64,000 bases of DNA from Lolium rigidum (Eukaryota > Streptophyta > Magnoliopsida > Poales > Poaceae), in contig NW_025899911.1 of the NCBI RefSeq assembly GCF_022539505.1, positions 1-64,000 on the forward strand, written 5' to 3'. Shown piece by piece: positions 23,021 to 35,007 of the stretch (its first letter is position 1; each line of letters begins with the position of its first letter). The position numbers and the translations under genes are program-made. The notes under the pieces are model-generated. The model did no database searches. It worked only from the letters and a program-made list of their open reading frames with translations, and had not been told where the DNA came from.

Positions 23021-24233
23021 TGATGTCTTAGGCGTGGTGTAGAAGCAACTGAACCAATGTACATGCAAGCCTAGCTCTCATGTTAGCATGGCATATGCTA
23101 AAACCTTTCTGCTTTGCCCTGACTTACGTGTAGAGGGTTGACAGTACCAGTCTTTCAGACCTGATGGGCTGTGTTTCCTATGTCCCTTCCAGACGAGCTC
23201 TACATTCCGGGAGATGGAATCGTGTGCTGCCTTCTGTAGTAATCGAGACTAGTTTCGACCTGTCTTTGATCTCCTTGGTTGCTGGATATCATAGTTTGAA
23301 TGATCTGATGCTAGTCGTATCTTGTGGTTGCTGTTTGTAAGGCTTCGTACCATCACTTTATCTGGTGCTGAAACTTACAGAGCTTCGGAGTTTGACTTGG
23401 TGCTACCATGTGACTGATAAAGGGCAGTTCCTTATTATGAACTTGTAGGCGGCCCTAGGCATTGTTTTGAAGGGAAATCAGCTTTAGGCATAGAACTTGC
23501 GTTAGGCTAACATGTTTGTTTTTGCTTAGGCTAACATGTTTGTTTTTGCTTACAGTCAAAACATCACAGTCAGGTGGTGCGCTCTTGCTGATGCGTTTGC
23601 TGTTGACGATCCCATCCTGGTTCTCGTTGTGGATCTATTCAGTCCATGGAATTCCGTTTTCCAACGATTCATGGTTTCAGTTGGACCACTCTCTGCAGTC
23701 GATGGCAGCAGAATCTATTCTTGCCAACACTGAACCTTGTTGGAAAATGCCATCACCCACATGGTAAGAAATTTACTTACTCCGGCTGCAACAGCCAGGC
23801 TCGAAGTGAATGCATTCATCATTCTTGTGGCAAGATCACTATGGCTAGAGGGTAACAACAGAGTATTATGAGAGATGTGCCTCGATGCTTATGGAGTCCA
23901 CAGGAAGATAAACACGAGAGATGGAGCCATGGAGGCTTACCAAGATTTATCTAAACTAGGATATATCTATACGCTAAAGAGTATCTAGAGATACATCTAA
24001 ATTTTAATTTAGATAAACTTGCAACAAATTTTTATAGATGGAACTAGTACTTTTTTCTTTCTTTCCGTGGAATGCATTTAGGTTCATGTAACAGAAATCG
24101 TGTGAACTTCTTGTAACCAAACATTCTATCTATCTTAATGAAGAAGACACAAAAAGACTTACCTGTTCTTGAAAAAAAATACTTCCGATACAGAACTGCA
24201 AACACATAGAGCACTCAAAAATGGGAACAATAA

Positions 24234-24387
24234 GGTATTTTTTTTGAAAGGAATACATTAGGGGAAGCCCCTACAGTGATTTTGCTTCTAAATAATAAGA
24301 ACCCAAATTCGCGGTACTGAGGACTTAAACCTAGGTGGCTGGGTTGTACATCTACTTTCCTAACCAAGTGAGCTAGGCTCACTTCTT
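24234..24387 (-). mobile_element. tRNA-derived SINE (Au-like)
   Basis: Read on the minus strand it starts GAGCCTAGCTCACTTGGTTA, containing a Pol III A box (about 24375-24359), followed by a B-box-like GGTTTAAGTCC (about 24331-24320). It ends in an A-rich tail (T run at about 24238-24245 on the plus strand). AACAATAA occurs on both sides (24226-24233 and 24388-24395) as a target duplication. Overall wording resembles the Au SINE family of Triticeae; the family name is tentative. Confidence 0.7.
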
Positions 24388-24389
24388 AA

Positions 24390-24775
24390 CAATAATTCCG
24401 TGACTGCATACGCCTCGTATGCAGTCGCGGAAGGTTTGAAGTTATCTTTGCAACGAAGTAATCTTCCTATCATAGTGGAGATAGACTGTGTTGGCCTCAT
24501 CACGGCGATTAACAATGGGTCTCAAGACCGCTCCTCCATCAGGCATTTTATCTCTGAAATCAAACTATTAGCTAATGGCACTAGAAATGTATCCTTTGTA
24601 AAAGTGGATCGCTCGCAGAATAGGGTTAGCCACTGTCTTGCAAATTTTGCAAGAACAGAATCTAGAACTATGGTTTGGATCGGTTCTGGACCTGACTGTT
24701 TGGCTCAGGCTCTGGTTTACGACCAATATGTAATCCCTGCTGCTTAATATATCCTCTTTTACCCGCAAAAAAAGG
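24390..24775 (+). pseudogene. LINE 3' fragment with RNase H-like domain
   Basis: An open frame of about 115 residues (24400-24747) reads as the RNase H-like domain found at the end of plant LINE and LINE-derived proteins: IIVEIDCVGLI, then VSFVKVDRSQNRVSHCLA near the end. Its N-terminal part is missing, so the first catalytic acidic residue is not present. After the stop comes CTCTTTTACCCGCAAAAAAA, a typical LINE tail with a short A run. It is a 5'-truncated insertion downstream of NRPE1. The stretch 23520-24230 before it contains no recognisable coding sequence. Confidence 0.7.
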
Positions 24776-24889
24776 TTATAAGGCCATCTTCAAGGAGACC
24801 AAATCGACCTTCCCCGCCTCACCCCTCCCACTACCACCATTGGCTTGATGAGGGCCTGTACAAAAAGATGTGCTACAACGGGCCTCCCC

Positions 24890-25470
24890 ATCGATCTAAA
24901 AGTGGTCCCTTTTTTTTATACGGAGACCCAGGCGTGGCCCCGCGGTTGTCTATTGCGCCCCGGCCCAACAAGACATGTATGTTTTTTTTCATCTCATGTG
25001 TTTTTTTCTGCTTCTTTTTTAAATCTTTTTCAAAAAGAAATGAACATTTTTTAATGTGAATATTTTGTAAATTTTATTTTTTAAAAACGTGAACATTTTA
25101 AAAATTCAACATTTAACCTGATTTTTTTGAGATTTGTATTTTTTTGAATTTTAATATTTTTTAAGATTGAACATTTTTATAAATCCAAACATTTTTTTAA
25201 TATGATGTTTTTCGAATATGAACTTTTCTAAAATTTGAACATTTTTAAGTCTAAACTTTTTTAAATCTTAATATTTTGCAAATCTGAAAAGGATAAAAAG
25301 AGACAAAAATGAAAAAAAGAAATAGAAAGGATAAGGAAAAGGAATGAAAAAAATGAAAAAATAGAAATAGAAAACAAAAAACAAGAAAAAAAAACGCGAA
25401 CTGGGTTGACTAGGTTGGCCCATGCCACATGTTCAAGATAGGAATGTGACACTCAGCCCTGCTTGCTAGC
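24890..25470. other. AT-rich low-complexity stretch
   Basis: Repeated GAACATTTTT/AAATTTTT wording on the plus strand and A/G-rich text at the right end. This kind of sequence is common in degenerate Triticeae DNA transposons, but no terminal repeats or coding sequence were found. Confidence 0.5.
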
Positions 25471-25476
25471 AACCTA

Positions 25477-25505
25477 TCCCTCCCTCCCTCCCTCCCTCCC
25501 TCCCT

Positions 25506-25598
<93 letters not shown>
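25477..25598. repeat. Compound microsatellite (CCCT)n then (CT)n
   Basis: About nine CCCT units are followed by about 43 CT units with no interruption. Open frames across it (poly Arg-Glu) are artefacts of the repeat. It is likely to vary in length between accessions. Confidence 0.97.
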
Positions 25599-25601
<3 letters not shown>

Positions 25602-25989
25602 GTTGCCTCCTCTCTCCCCACTGAATCGTTGGCGCCTTCACTCCACTCTGTCACCGCATGTCTTTGTGCTTCCACCAGGTGACCCTTCGCCACTATAGTC
25701 GATGTTTTTGATGCATTTCAGCTGCGGGCAACCTTGGGCACACACGGATTTAGCCATTGTTGCCGCTGCCAAGGGAGGCCAAGAGAGCATGTCTAAGCTG
25801 GAGCGGTCTCCGTCCCTCACTCAGCCGTCTCAGCAGCTGCCAGTCATCCTTACTGGTCAGCCTCATGTCGTCAGCGGCGCCAACCTCCACCTCAGCATCG
25901 TCCGCACACAAGGTGTTCAACCATTTGACCAACAAGGTTTTAGGTATTTTTTCTTGCAAAGTTTCTTGGATGAAATTTCATGATTTTTT

Positions 25990-27070
25990 GTTTGCATTGT
26001 TTGATGCGTTGACTATGGATATCGATAATGAGTACTGCTACTAGCCTACTATGAATATGTGGACACATCATCCGATGATGAATCCCGTGATGAAGTTGAC
26101 ATATTCATCACCGTGACCCTTTTCTATGTTTCGAGGAGCAACCAAATGCATCGGTCTGCCACCAACGTTCAAAATCGGGGCACATTACATCATGAAAGGG
26201 TAGTCGGCAATATTCTCCTCTACAAACACTATTTAAGATCCAATGAAAATCTTTATTCAGAAAGTTGACACTTCATGGTGCACAAAGAGGTGTGTATGTA
26301 TTGTGTGTGGGTGTGGGGTGGGGTGGGGGTGATATAGTATGATGGATAAGTCAAAGTAAAGAGAGATTGCACCACCCTAGTTGGGCTCTCTTCTATTTAG
26401 AAGTACGTTGCTGCTATCGGTTACTTGTGTATGGAGTTGCTTATGATCAGGCAGATGAGTACCTTTGCATGAGACTCGCAGAGGCCACAGGCCTTGATCA
26501 TGAAATGTACATGTTTTTTACAACAATGATTGATAATGAATACTTAAGAGAACCAAATGCTATAGACATAACTCAGTTCTTGGAAATTAATGTTGCTAGA
26601 GGATTTTTTGGGATACTTAGATGCATCAATTGCATGCATTGGAAATGAAAGAACTGTCCATTTTGGTTGGTAAATATAAAGACCATGTCAGAGCGTTCAT
26701 TGTCATATTTGAAGTTGTGGTAAATTATGTCATATGGATTTGACACCTCTTCATTTGGCATGGAAGGATCTCACAATGACATCAACGTGCCGCAATGCTC
26801 TCTTGTGTTTGTAAGACTTGTTAAGGCAACACTCCGAAGTGCAACGATGAGATAAATAGCCACTGATACAACACGGAATACCACCAAGCTGATGGCATAT
26901 GTTCTTGATGGGAAATATTTGTGAAGACAATCATCAACAACAAGGTGACGAATGATCTCTCTTTGCACAACGACAACAAGATAGTTGCATTGTGGAGCGG
27001 GCGTTTGATGTGATCCAAGCTCGTTGAGCTATTATTCTTCACCCTGCTAGAACATGATCAGTAGATCAAA
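25990..27070 (+). pseudogene. PIF/Harbinger transposase remnant
   Basis: Pieces of a plant HARBI1/PIF-type DDE transposase (DDE_Tnp_4 family) can be followed across several frames. They include EATGLDHEMYM near 26490, a GILRCINCMHWK-like motif at about 26605-26645 (the family's first catalytic Asp region; here Cys-Ile-Asn replaces the usual Ser-Ile-Asp), SHNDINVPQ near 26770, and later a VERAFDV-like and an SRSNMGGH-like piece near 27000-27070. Stops and frameshifts occur throughout and the catalytic Asp is gone, so it cannot be active. No terminal repeats were identified. Confidence 0.7.
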
Positions 27071-27501
27071 TATGGGAGGTCATGACTACTTGAGGTTGGG
27101 AAAGGCGCTAGGCTTAGGCAAAATGGTTGGCATTTTCCTAATGCATAAGCGAAGCTTAAGCGCCCTAGGCAGCGCATATAATTTTTACCATCAAATATGT
27201 ATATGGGTTATTATATGTGAATACACATTAATTTAGATCATGTAAATGATTAAATTACTAACAAATACCATTAGAATATGCCCCATCTCGATCGTAAGTG
27301 AAATATGCCATGATTTCTTATTGGGGAAATAATTTCTTGGTTGCCCTACTTAGACTTTCTTTTTTGACCCAGGCGAGGCGTATGTCCTGCACCTAGTGTC
27401 TAAGCGTGCTAAAGCGTTGAATAGGCCTTGCTTTCTCCAATAGTGTCATCATGCACAACATAGATTTTGGGAATGAATGTGATGATCTCCGAGTGCACGA
27501 T

Positions 27502-29098
27502 TGATACGTCTCAAACGTATCTATAATTTCTTATGTTACATGCTACTTTTATGATGATACTCACATGTTTTATACACATTACATGTCATTATTATGCATT
27601 TTCCGGCACTAACCTATTGACGAGATGCCGAAGAGCCGATTGTCTGTTTTATGCTGTTTTTGGTTTCAGAAATCCTAGTAAGGAAATATTCTTGGAATTG
27701 GACGAAATCAACGCCCAGGGTCTTATTTTTCCACGAAGCTTCCAGAAGACCGAGGGAGATACGAAGTGGGGCCACGAGGCGACGCCACAGTAGGGCGGCG
27801 CGGCCCAGGCCCTGGCCGCGCGGCCCTAGCGTGTGGGGTCCACGTGACTCCTCCGACTCCGCCCTTCCGCCTACTTAAAGCCTTCGTCGCGAATACCCCT
27901 GTACCGAGAGCCACGATACGGAAAACCTTCCAGAGACGCCGCCGCCGCCAATCTCATCTCGGGGGATTCAGGAGATCGCCTCCGGCACCATGCCGGAGAG
28001 GGGAATCATCTCCCGGAGGACTCTTCATCGCCATGATCACCTCCGGAGTGATGTGTGAGTAGTTCATCCCTGGACTATGGGTCCATGGCAGTAGCTAGAT
28101 GGTTGTCTTCTCCTCATTGTGCTATCATGTTAGATCTTGTGAGCTGCCTATCATGATCAAGATCATCTATTTGTAATCCTACATGTTGTGTTTGTTGGGA
28201 TCCGATGAATATTGAATACTATGTCAAGTTGATTATCAATCTATCATATATGTTGTTTATGTTCTTGCATGCTCTCCGTTGCTAGTAGAGGCTCGGCCAA
28301 GTTGATACTTGTGACTCCAAGAGGGAGTATTTATGCTCGATAGTGGGTTCATGCCTCCATTAAATCCAGGACGATGTGACGTAAAGTTCTAAGGTTGTGG
28401 ATGTCGTTGTTGCCACTAGGGATAAAACATCAATGCTATGTCCAAGGATATTTGTGTTGATTACATTACGCACCATACTTAATGCAATTGTCCGTTGTTT
28501 GCAACTTAATACCGGAAGGGGTTCGGATGATAACCTCGAAGGTGGACTTTTTAGGCATAGATGCATGTCTGGATAGCGGTCTATGTACTTTGTCGTAATG
28601 CCCTGATTAAATCTCATAGTACTCATCATGATATATGTATGTGCATTGTTATGCCTTCTTTATTTGTGAATTGCCCAACTGTAATTTGTTCACCCAACAT
28701 CTGTTTATCTTATGGGAGAGACACCACTAGTGAACTGTGGACCCCGGTCCAATTCTTTACATCTGAAATACAGTCTACTGCAATTGTTCGTTACTGTTCT
28801 TCGCAAACAAACATCATCTTCCACACAATACGTTTAATCCTTTGTTTACAGCAAGCCGGTGAGATTGACAACCTCACTGTTACGTTGGGGCAAAGTACTT
28901 TGATTGTGTTGTGAAGGTTCCACGTTGGCGCTGGAATCCCTGGTGTTGCGCTGCACTACACTCCGCCACCAACAACCTTCACGTGCTTCCTTGACTCCTA
29001 CTGGTTCGATAACCTTGGTTTCTTACTGAGGGAAACTTACTGATGTGCGCATCACACCTTCCTCTTGGGGTTCCCAACGGACGTGTCAACTACACGCA
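27502..29098 (+). mobile_element. 5' LTR of Athila-like retrotransposon A
   Basis: It starts TGATACGTCTCAAACG and ends in CA shortly before a primer site, giving about 1,597 bp. A GC-rich promoter-like segment (27770-27880) leads to a TATA-like CTACTTAAAG near 27871. The same LTR family is found at 61673-63288. The first several hundred bases also resemble the LTR at 33596-35007, while the second half does not. Non-coding. Confidence 0.85.
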
Positions 29099-29111
29099 GC
29101 AAGTAAATTTC

Positions 29112-29211
29112 TGGCGCCGTTGCCGGGGACCTGAAGAAAAGTTACACCACAAAGATTTCTAACTCCCACGTCAACTGCACGCAAGTAAATTTCTGGTGCC
29201 GTTGCCGGGGA
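29112..29211 (+). other. Primer-binding site of element A, present twice
   Basis: TGGCGCCGTTGCCGGGGAC at 29112-29130 is complementary to the 3' end of plant tRNA-Asp. A near copy (TGGTGCCGTTGCCGGGGA) lies 82 bp downstream at 29194-29211 with similar flanks (GCAAGTAAATTTCTGG). tRNA-Asp priming is typical of the Athila group of Ty3/gypsy elements. Confidence 0.85.
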
Positions 29212-29445
29212 GATCAAGACACGCTGCAAGGGGAGTCTCCCACATCCAATCTCTTTACTTTGTCTTTGTCTTTGTCTTGCTTTGTTTTACTTTATTTACT
29301 GCTTTGTTTGCTCTTATATCAAAAACACAAAAAAATTAGTTGCTAGTTTTACTTTATTTAATGTCTTGTTCTCCATATTAGAAACACAAAAAAATTAGTT
29401 ACTTGCATTTACTTTATTTAGTTTGCTTTATTTACTACTGCTAAA

Positions 29446-31441
29446 ATGGGTACTGTTGAGAATACTAAGTTGTGTGACTTCACTAGCACAAATAATAATG
29501 ATTTCTTATGCACACCTATTGCTCCACCTGCTACTACAGCAGAATTTTTTGAAATTAAACCTGCTTTACTAAATCTTGTTATGAGAGAGCAATTTTCTGG
29601 TGTTAGTTCTGATGATGCTACTGCCCATCTTAATAATTTTGTTGAACTTTGTGAAATGCAAAAGTATAAGAATGTAGATGGTGACATTATAAAATTAAAA
29701 TTGTTTCTTTTCTCCTTAAGAGGAAGAGCAAAAGATTGGTTGCTATCTCTGCCTAGAAATAGTATTGATTCATGGACTAAATGCAAGGATGCTTTTATTG
29801 GTAGATATTATCCTCCCGCTAAAATTATATCTTTGAGAAGTAGCATAATGAATTTTAAGCAATTAGATAATGAACATGTTGCTCAAGCATGGGAGAGAAT
29901 GAAATCTTTGGTGAAGAATTGCCCTACCCATTGACTAACTACTTGGATGATCATCCAAACCTTTTATGCAAGACTGAATTTTTCTTCGCGGAACCTATTG
30001 GATTCAGCTGCTGGAGGTACCTTTATGTCCATTACTTTGGGGGCGGCAACAAAGCTCCTTGATGATATGATGACAAATTACTCTGAATGGCACACGGAAA
30101 GAGCTCCACAAGGTAAGAAGGTAAATTCTGTTGAAGAAACCTCCTCCTTGAGTGATAAGATTGATGCTATTATGTCTATGCTTGTGAATGGTAGATCTAA
30201 TGTTGATCCTAATAATGTTCCTTTAGCTTCATTGGTTGCCCAAGAAGAACATGTTGATGTGAACTTCATTAAAAGTAATAATTTCAACAACAATGCTTAT
30301 AGGAATAATTCGGTAACAACTATAGGCCATATCCTTCGCTAATGGTAATAGTTATGGTAATTCTTATGGGAATTCTTACAACAATAATAGGAGTGTACCC
30401 CCTGGTCTTGAAGCCATGCTTAAAGAATTTATTAGTACACAAACTGCTTTTAACAAATCTGTTGAGGAAAAGCTTGATAAAATTGTTATTCTTGCTTCTA
30501 AGGTTGATAGTCTTGCCTCTGATGTTGATCTTTTAAAATTTAAAGTTATGCCTAATAAGGACATTGATAATAAAAAATTTACTACAGCAAATGCCATCCA
30601 AGTCCGAATTAATGAAAATATTAGATTGATGGCTGAATTGCATGCTAGGTGGGAAAGAGAAGAAAACGAAAAACTAGCTAAAGAGAATAATGTAGCTAAA
30701 GTTTGGACTATTACCACCACTAGTAATGATAATGCTTCACATGTTGCTACACCCCCTACTATCAATGATAAAATAATTGGTGTTGGCAATGTTTCTACTC
30801 CTAGTGCAAAGCGTGCAAAATTGCGTGAAACTGCTAAAACTGCTGAAACTGTTTGTGATAAAACTGCTGAAATTTTTCAAAATATTGGGGACAATGATCC
30901 CATTGCTGTAGATCATAATGGTTTAGATTTTGATGATTGTCACATCTCTGAAGTTATAAATTTCTTACAAAAACTTGCTAAAAGTCCCAATGCTAGTGCT
31001 ATAAATTTAGCCTTTACAAAACATATTACAAATGCTCTCATAAAAGCTAGAGAAGAGAAACTGAAACTTGAAACTTCTATTTCTAGGAAGTTAGAAGATG
31101 GTTGGGAGCCCATCATTAAGATGAGGGTCAATGATTTTGATTGTAATGCTTTATGTGATCTTGGTGCAAGTATTTCTGTTATGCCTAAGAAAATTTATAA
31201 TATGCTTGACTTGCCACCATTGAGAAACTGTTATTTGGATGTTAATCTTGCTAATCATTCTACAAAGAAACCTTTGGGGAGGATTGATAATGTTCACATT
31301 ATGGTTAACAATAACCTTGTCCCAGTTGATTTTGTTGTCTTGGATATTGAATGCAATGCATCTTGTCCCATTATATTGGGAAGCCTTTTCTTCGAACTGT
31401 TGGTGCTACCATTGATATGAAGGAAGGTAATATTAAATATC
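29446..31441 (+). pseudogene. gag and aspartic protease region of element A, broken
   Basis: The frame starting at 29446 encodes a retrotransposon gag domain (FEIKPALLNLV, then LKLFLFSLRGRAKDWLLSLP). A stop (TGA at 29932-29934) interrupts it, and the same frame resumes (29947-30342) with an Asn-rich spacer. A 1-base shift near 30335 moves to the frame 30416-31420. There an aspartic protease is visible, with DLGAS at 31157-31171 in place of the usual DTG/DSG as is normal for Athila. A further 1-base loss near 31383 breaks the protease end. Reverse transcriptase, RNase H and integrase are absent; the element stops at about 31444 where foreign LTR sequence begins. Confidence 0.85.
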
Positions 31442-31446
31442 AATTT

Positions 31447-31612
31447 CTTGTATCGTGATTGCAGGGTTGCTTGAGAGGGATATCTTTGACCTCTTCCTCC
31501 CTGAGTTCGATAAACCTTGGGTGATCCACTTAAGGGAAACTTGCTGCTGTTCTACAAATCTCTGCTCTTGGAGGCCCAACACTGTCTACAAGAATAGAAG
31601 CACCCGTAGACA
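31447..31612 (+). mobile_element. LTR 3'-end fragment, plus orientation
   Basis: This piece matches, in reverse orientation, the terminal part of the LTR at 33596-33765 (shared wording GATTGCAGGGTTGCTTGAG, then TTCGATAAACCTTGG, and the end GTAGACA). It joins directly onto the truncated element A at about 31445, with TTTC as possible junction homology. It is not followed by a primer site, as a normal 5' LTR would be. Confidence 0.8.
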
Positions 31613-33595
31613 TCATTACCACATGCAGCATTTTCTGTTTCCAACCATATAACAATGAATGAAGCAGTTTCAACCTTCACCATGAACATTAAAAGTTAAG
31701 CTAAGAACATATGTGTTCATATGAACGAGCGGAGCGTGTCTCTCTCCCACACAAGCATGAATTTATTCAGAGAATGAAAATAACAAAAACAAAAATAAAA
31801 GCACACAGACGCTCCAAGTAAAGCACATAAGATGTGACGAAATAAAAATATAGTTTCACTAGAGGTGACCTGATAAGTTGTCGATGAAGAAGGGGATGCC
31901 TTGGGCATCCCCAAGCTTAGATGCTTCTTAAAATATGCAGGGATGAACCACGGGGGCATCCCCAAGCTTAGACTTTTCACTTTTCTTGATCATATTGTAT
32001 CATTTTCCTCTCTTGACCCTTGAAAACTTCCTCCACACCAAACTCAAAACAAACTCATTAGAGGGTTAGTGCATAATTGAAAATTCATATATTCAGAGGT
32101 GACATAATCATTCTTAACACTTCTGGACATTGCACAAAGCTACTGAAAGTTAATGGAACAAACAAATCCATCAAACATAGCGAAACAGGCAATGCGAAAT
32201 AAAAGGCAGAATCTGTCAAAACAGAACAGTCCGTGAAGACGAATTTTTCAGGTGCACTTAACTTGCTCAGATTAAAATGCTCAAATTGAATGAAAGTTGC
32301 GTACATATCTGAGGATCACGCACGTAAATTGGCAGATTTTTCTGAGTTACCTACAGACGGGGCGGCTCAATTTTGTGACAGCAAGAAATCTGTTTCTGCG
32401 CAGTAATCCAAATCTAGTATTGACTTTACTATCAAAGACTTTACTTCGCACAACAATGCAATAAAATAAAGATAAGGAGAGGTTGCTACAGTAGTAACAA
32501 CTTCCAAGACTCAATAAAACAGTAGCAAAATAAAACATGGGTTATCTCCCAAGAAGTGCTTTCTTTAGAGCCATTAAGATGGGCTCAGCAATTTTAATGA
32601 TGCACTCGCAAGAAATAGTAGTTGAAGCAAAAGAGAGCATCAAAAGCAAGTATGAAACAAATTTAAGTCTAACCCACTTCCTATGCATAGGAATCTTGTA
32701 CACAAATAAATTCATGAGGAGCAAAGTGACAAGCATAGGAAGATAAAACACGAGTAACTTCAAGATTTTCAACATAAAGAGGGAAAACTTAATATTATTA
32801 AGATGCATATAGCCATGTTTCCCTCTCTCATAATAACTTTCAGTAGCATCATGAGCAAACTCAACAATATAACTATCACATAAAGCATTCTTATCATGAG
32901 TCTCATGCATAAAATAATTACTACTCCCAACATAAGAATAGTCATTCCTATTAATTGTAGTGGGAGCAAATTCAACAAAGTAGCTATCATTATTATTCTC
33001 ATCATCAAATATAGGAGGCATAGTATAATCATAATAAACTTTATCCTCCATAGTAGGTGGCACCAAAAGACCACTATCATTATAATCATCATAAATGGGA
33101 GGCAAAGTATCATCAAAGTAAATTTTCTCCTCCATGCTTGGGGGACTAAAAATATCATGCTCATCAAAACCAGCTTCCCCAAGCTTAGAATTTTCCATAG
33201 CATTAGCAACAATGGTGTTCAAAACATTCATACTAATAACATTGGCATTATCATGCATATAAAGTTCCATAGGTTTTTAATTTTCTCTTCAAACACCTCA
33301 TGTCCTAACTCAAGATAGATACTATAAAGATCTCTAATATTTTTGTTGTTTTCCATTAAGCCTAACTAGTGTAAACAAGAAACAAAAAGATGCAATTGCA
33401 AGATCTAAAGGAAATAGCTTCGAGCACTCACACACCGGCAACAGTGCTAGGAAATAGCTTAGTAGTCGGAGGATGTGAATACCTTTTACCTTACCTCCCC
33501 GGCAACGGCGCCAGAAAATAGCTTAGTTGCCGGGGTCCGGAGTGTGAGTGCCTTTTACCTTACCTCCCCGGCAACGGCGCCAGAAAATAGCTTGA
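31613..33595 (-). mobile_element. Internal domain of non-autonomous Athila-like element C
   Basis: The interior is about 2 kb and reads on the minus strand: primer site (two copies at 33565-33582 and 33496-33513, both matching tRNA-Asp), leader, one open frame (33270-32542), then about 900 bp of non-coding sequence. No gag, protease, reverse transcriptase or integrase is present, so it would have depended on a related element for movement. Confidence 0.75.
32542..33270 (-). CDS. Single open frame of element C, possible envelope-like or accessory membrane protein
   Basis: The frame encodes 242 residues starting MELYMHDNANVISM. The N-terminal two thirds are acidic and repetitive: blocks of PPSMEEKIYFDDTLPPI and PPTMEDKVYYDYTMPPI type, roughly 30 residues apart. 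The C-terminal third contains two hydrophobic segments (around LLVFYLPMLVTLLLMNLFVY and VSYLLLMLSFAST), probably membrane-spanning. Athila-type elements are known for an env-like open frame; whether this one is homologous cannot be shown here. It is intact from ATG to stop, which is unusual among the transposon genes in this window. Confidence 0.5.
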   Translation of the reverse strand: MELYMHDNANVISMNVLNTIVANAMENSKLGEAGFDEHDIFSPPSMEEKIYFDDTLPPIYDDYNDSGLLVPPTMEDKVYYDYTMPPIFDDENNNDSYFVEFAPTTINRNDYSYVGSSNYFMHETHDKNALCDSYIVEFAHDATESYYERGKHGYMHLNNIKFSLFMLKILKLLVFYLPMLVTLLLMNLFVYKIPMHRKWVRLKFVSYLLLMLSFASTTISCECIIKIAEPILMALKKALLGR

Positions 33596-35007
33596 TGTCT
33601 ACTCACACTTCTTTTCCTGTAGACAGTGTTGGGCCTCCAAGAGCAGAGGTTTGTAGAACAACAGCAAGTTTCCCTTAAGTGAATCACCCAAGGTTTATCG
33701 AACTCAGGGAGGTAGAGGACAAAGATATCCCTCTCAAGCAACCCTGCAATCACGATACAAGAAGTCTCTTGTGTCCCCAACACACCCAATACACTTGGCA
33801 GATGTATAGGTGCACTAGTTCGGCGAAGAGATAGTGAAATACAAGTAGTATGGATGTATATGAGTGGTAATAGCAATCTGAATAAAATATGGCAGCGAGT
33901 AAACATGCAACGTAACAGTAAATAAACGGAGTTTCGATATTCGGAAACAAGGCCTAGGGATCATACTTTCACTAGTGGACACTCTCAACATTGATCACAT
34001 AATAAAACCACTCTACACTCTCTTGTTGGATGACAAACACCATTAATTGTGTAGGGCTACAAGAGCACCTCAATGCCGGAGTTAACAAGCTCCACAACAT
34101 TCGATGTTCATATTTAAATAACCTTAGAGTGCATGATAGACCAACGTAATTATACCGAGTACTAACATAGCATGCACACTGTCAACATCAGCTATGAAAG
34201 GGGGAATAGATCACATCAATACTATCATAGTAATAGTTAACTTCATAATCTACAAGAGATCACAATCATAACCTATACCAAGTACTTCATGATGCACACA
34301 CTGTCAATATTACATCATGGAGGAGGAATAGACTACTTTAATAACATCACCAGAGTAACACATAGATGATATTCAACTAGATCACAAAGAGAGAGATGAA
34401 ATACATAGCTACGGTAGAGCCCTCAGCCTCGGGGGAGAATTACTCCCTCCTCATCATAGAGACAGCGATGGCGGTGAAGATGGCGGTGGAGATGCCTTCC
34501 GGGGGCACTTCCCCGTTCCGGCAGGGTGCCGGAACAGAGACTTCTGTCCCCCGAATTGGAGTTTCGCGATGGCGGCGGCTCTGGAAGGTTTTCTGGTTTT
34601 CGTCAATCCGTGTCGAAGATTTAGGTCAGGACAGCTTAAATAGGCGAAGAGTCGGAGCCGGAAGAGCCACGGGGCCCCCTCACAGTAGGGGGGCGCCCCC
34701 CCTAGGCCGCGCTGCCACCATGTGTGGGGCCCCCAGGGCTCCCCTCTGGTCCCACTCTGGCTCTCTGGAAGCTTCCTGGAAAAATAAGGTTATGGGCGTT
34801 GATTTCGTCCAATTCCGAGAATATTTCCTTACTAGGATTTCTGAAACCAAAAACAGCAGAAAACAGGAACTTGCACTTCGGCATCTCGTCAATAGGTTAG
34901 TTCCGGAAAATGCATAATAATGACATAAAGTGTGTATAAAACATGTGAGTATCACCATAAAAGTAGCATGGAACATAAGAAATTATAGATACGTTTGAGA
35001 CGTATCA
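33596..35007 (-). mobile_element. LTR of element C (minus strand)
   Basis: On the minus strand it runs from TGATACGTCTCAAACG at 35007 to GTAGACA at 33596 (1,412 bp), then meets the primer site. A TATA-like CTATTTAAG lies at 34643-34635 after a GC-rich segment. Its start resembles the LTRs at 27502 and 61673, but its second half is different. Its right end cuts into a DUF295 gene relic. Confidence 0.85.

Noticed and set aside
25477..25598. CRISPR-like or satellite array
   Set aside because: Plain microsatellite without spacers; no CRISPR expected in a plant nuclear genome.
25466..25693. Open frame of alternating Arg and Glu on the minus strand
   Set aside because: It is simply the (CT)n and (CCCT)n microsatellite read in one frame.
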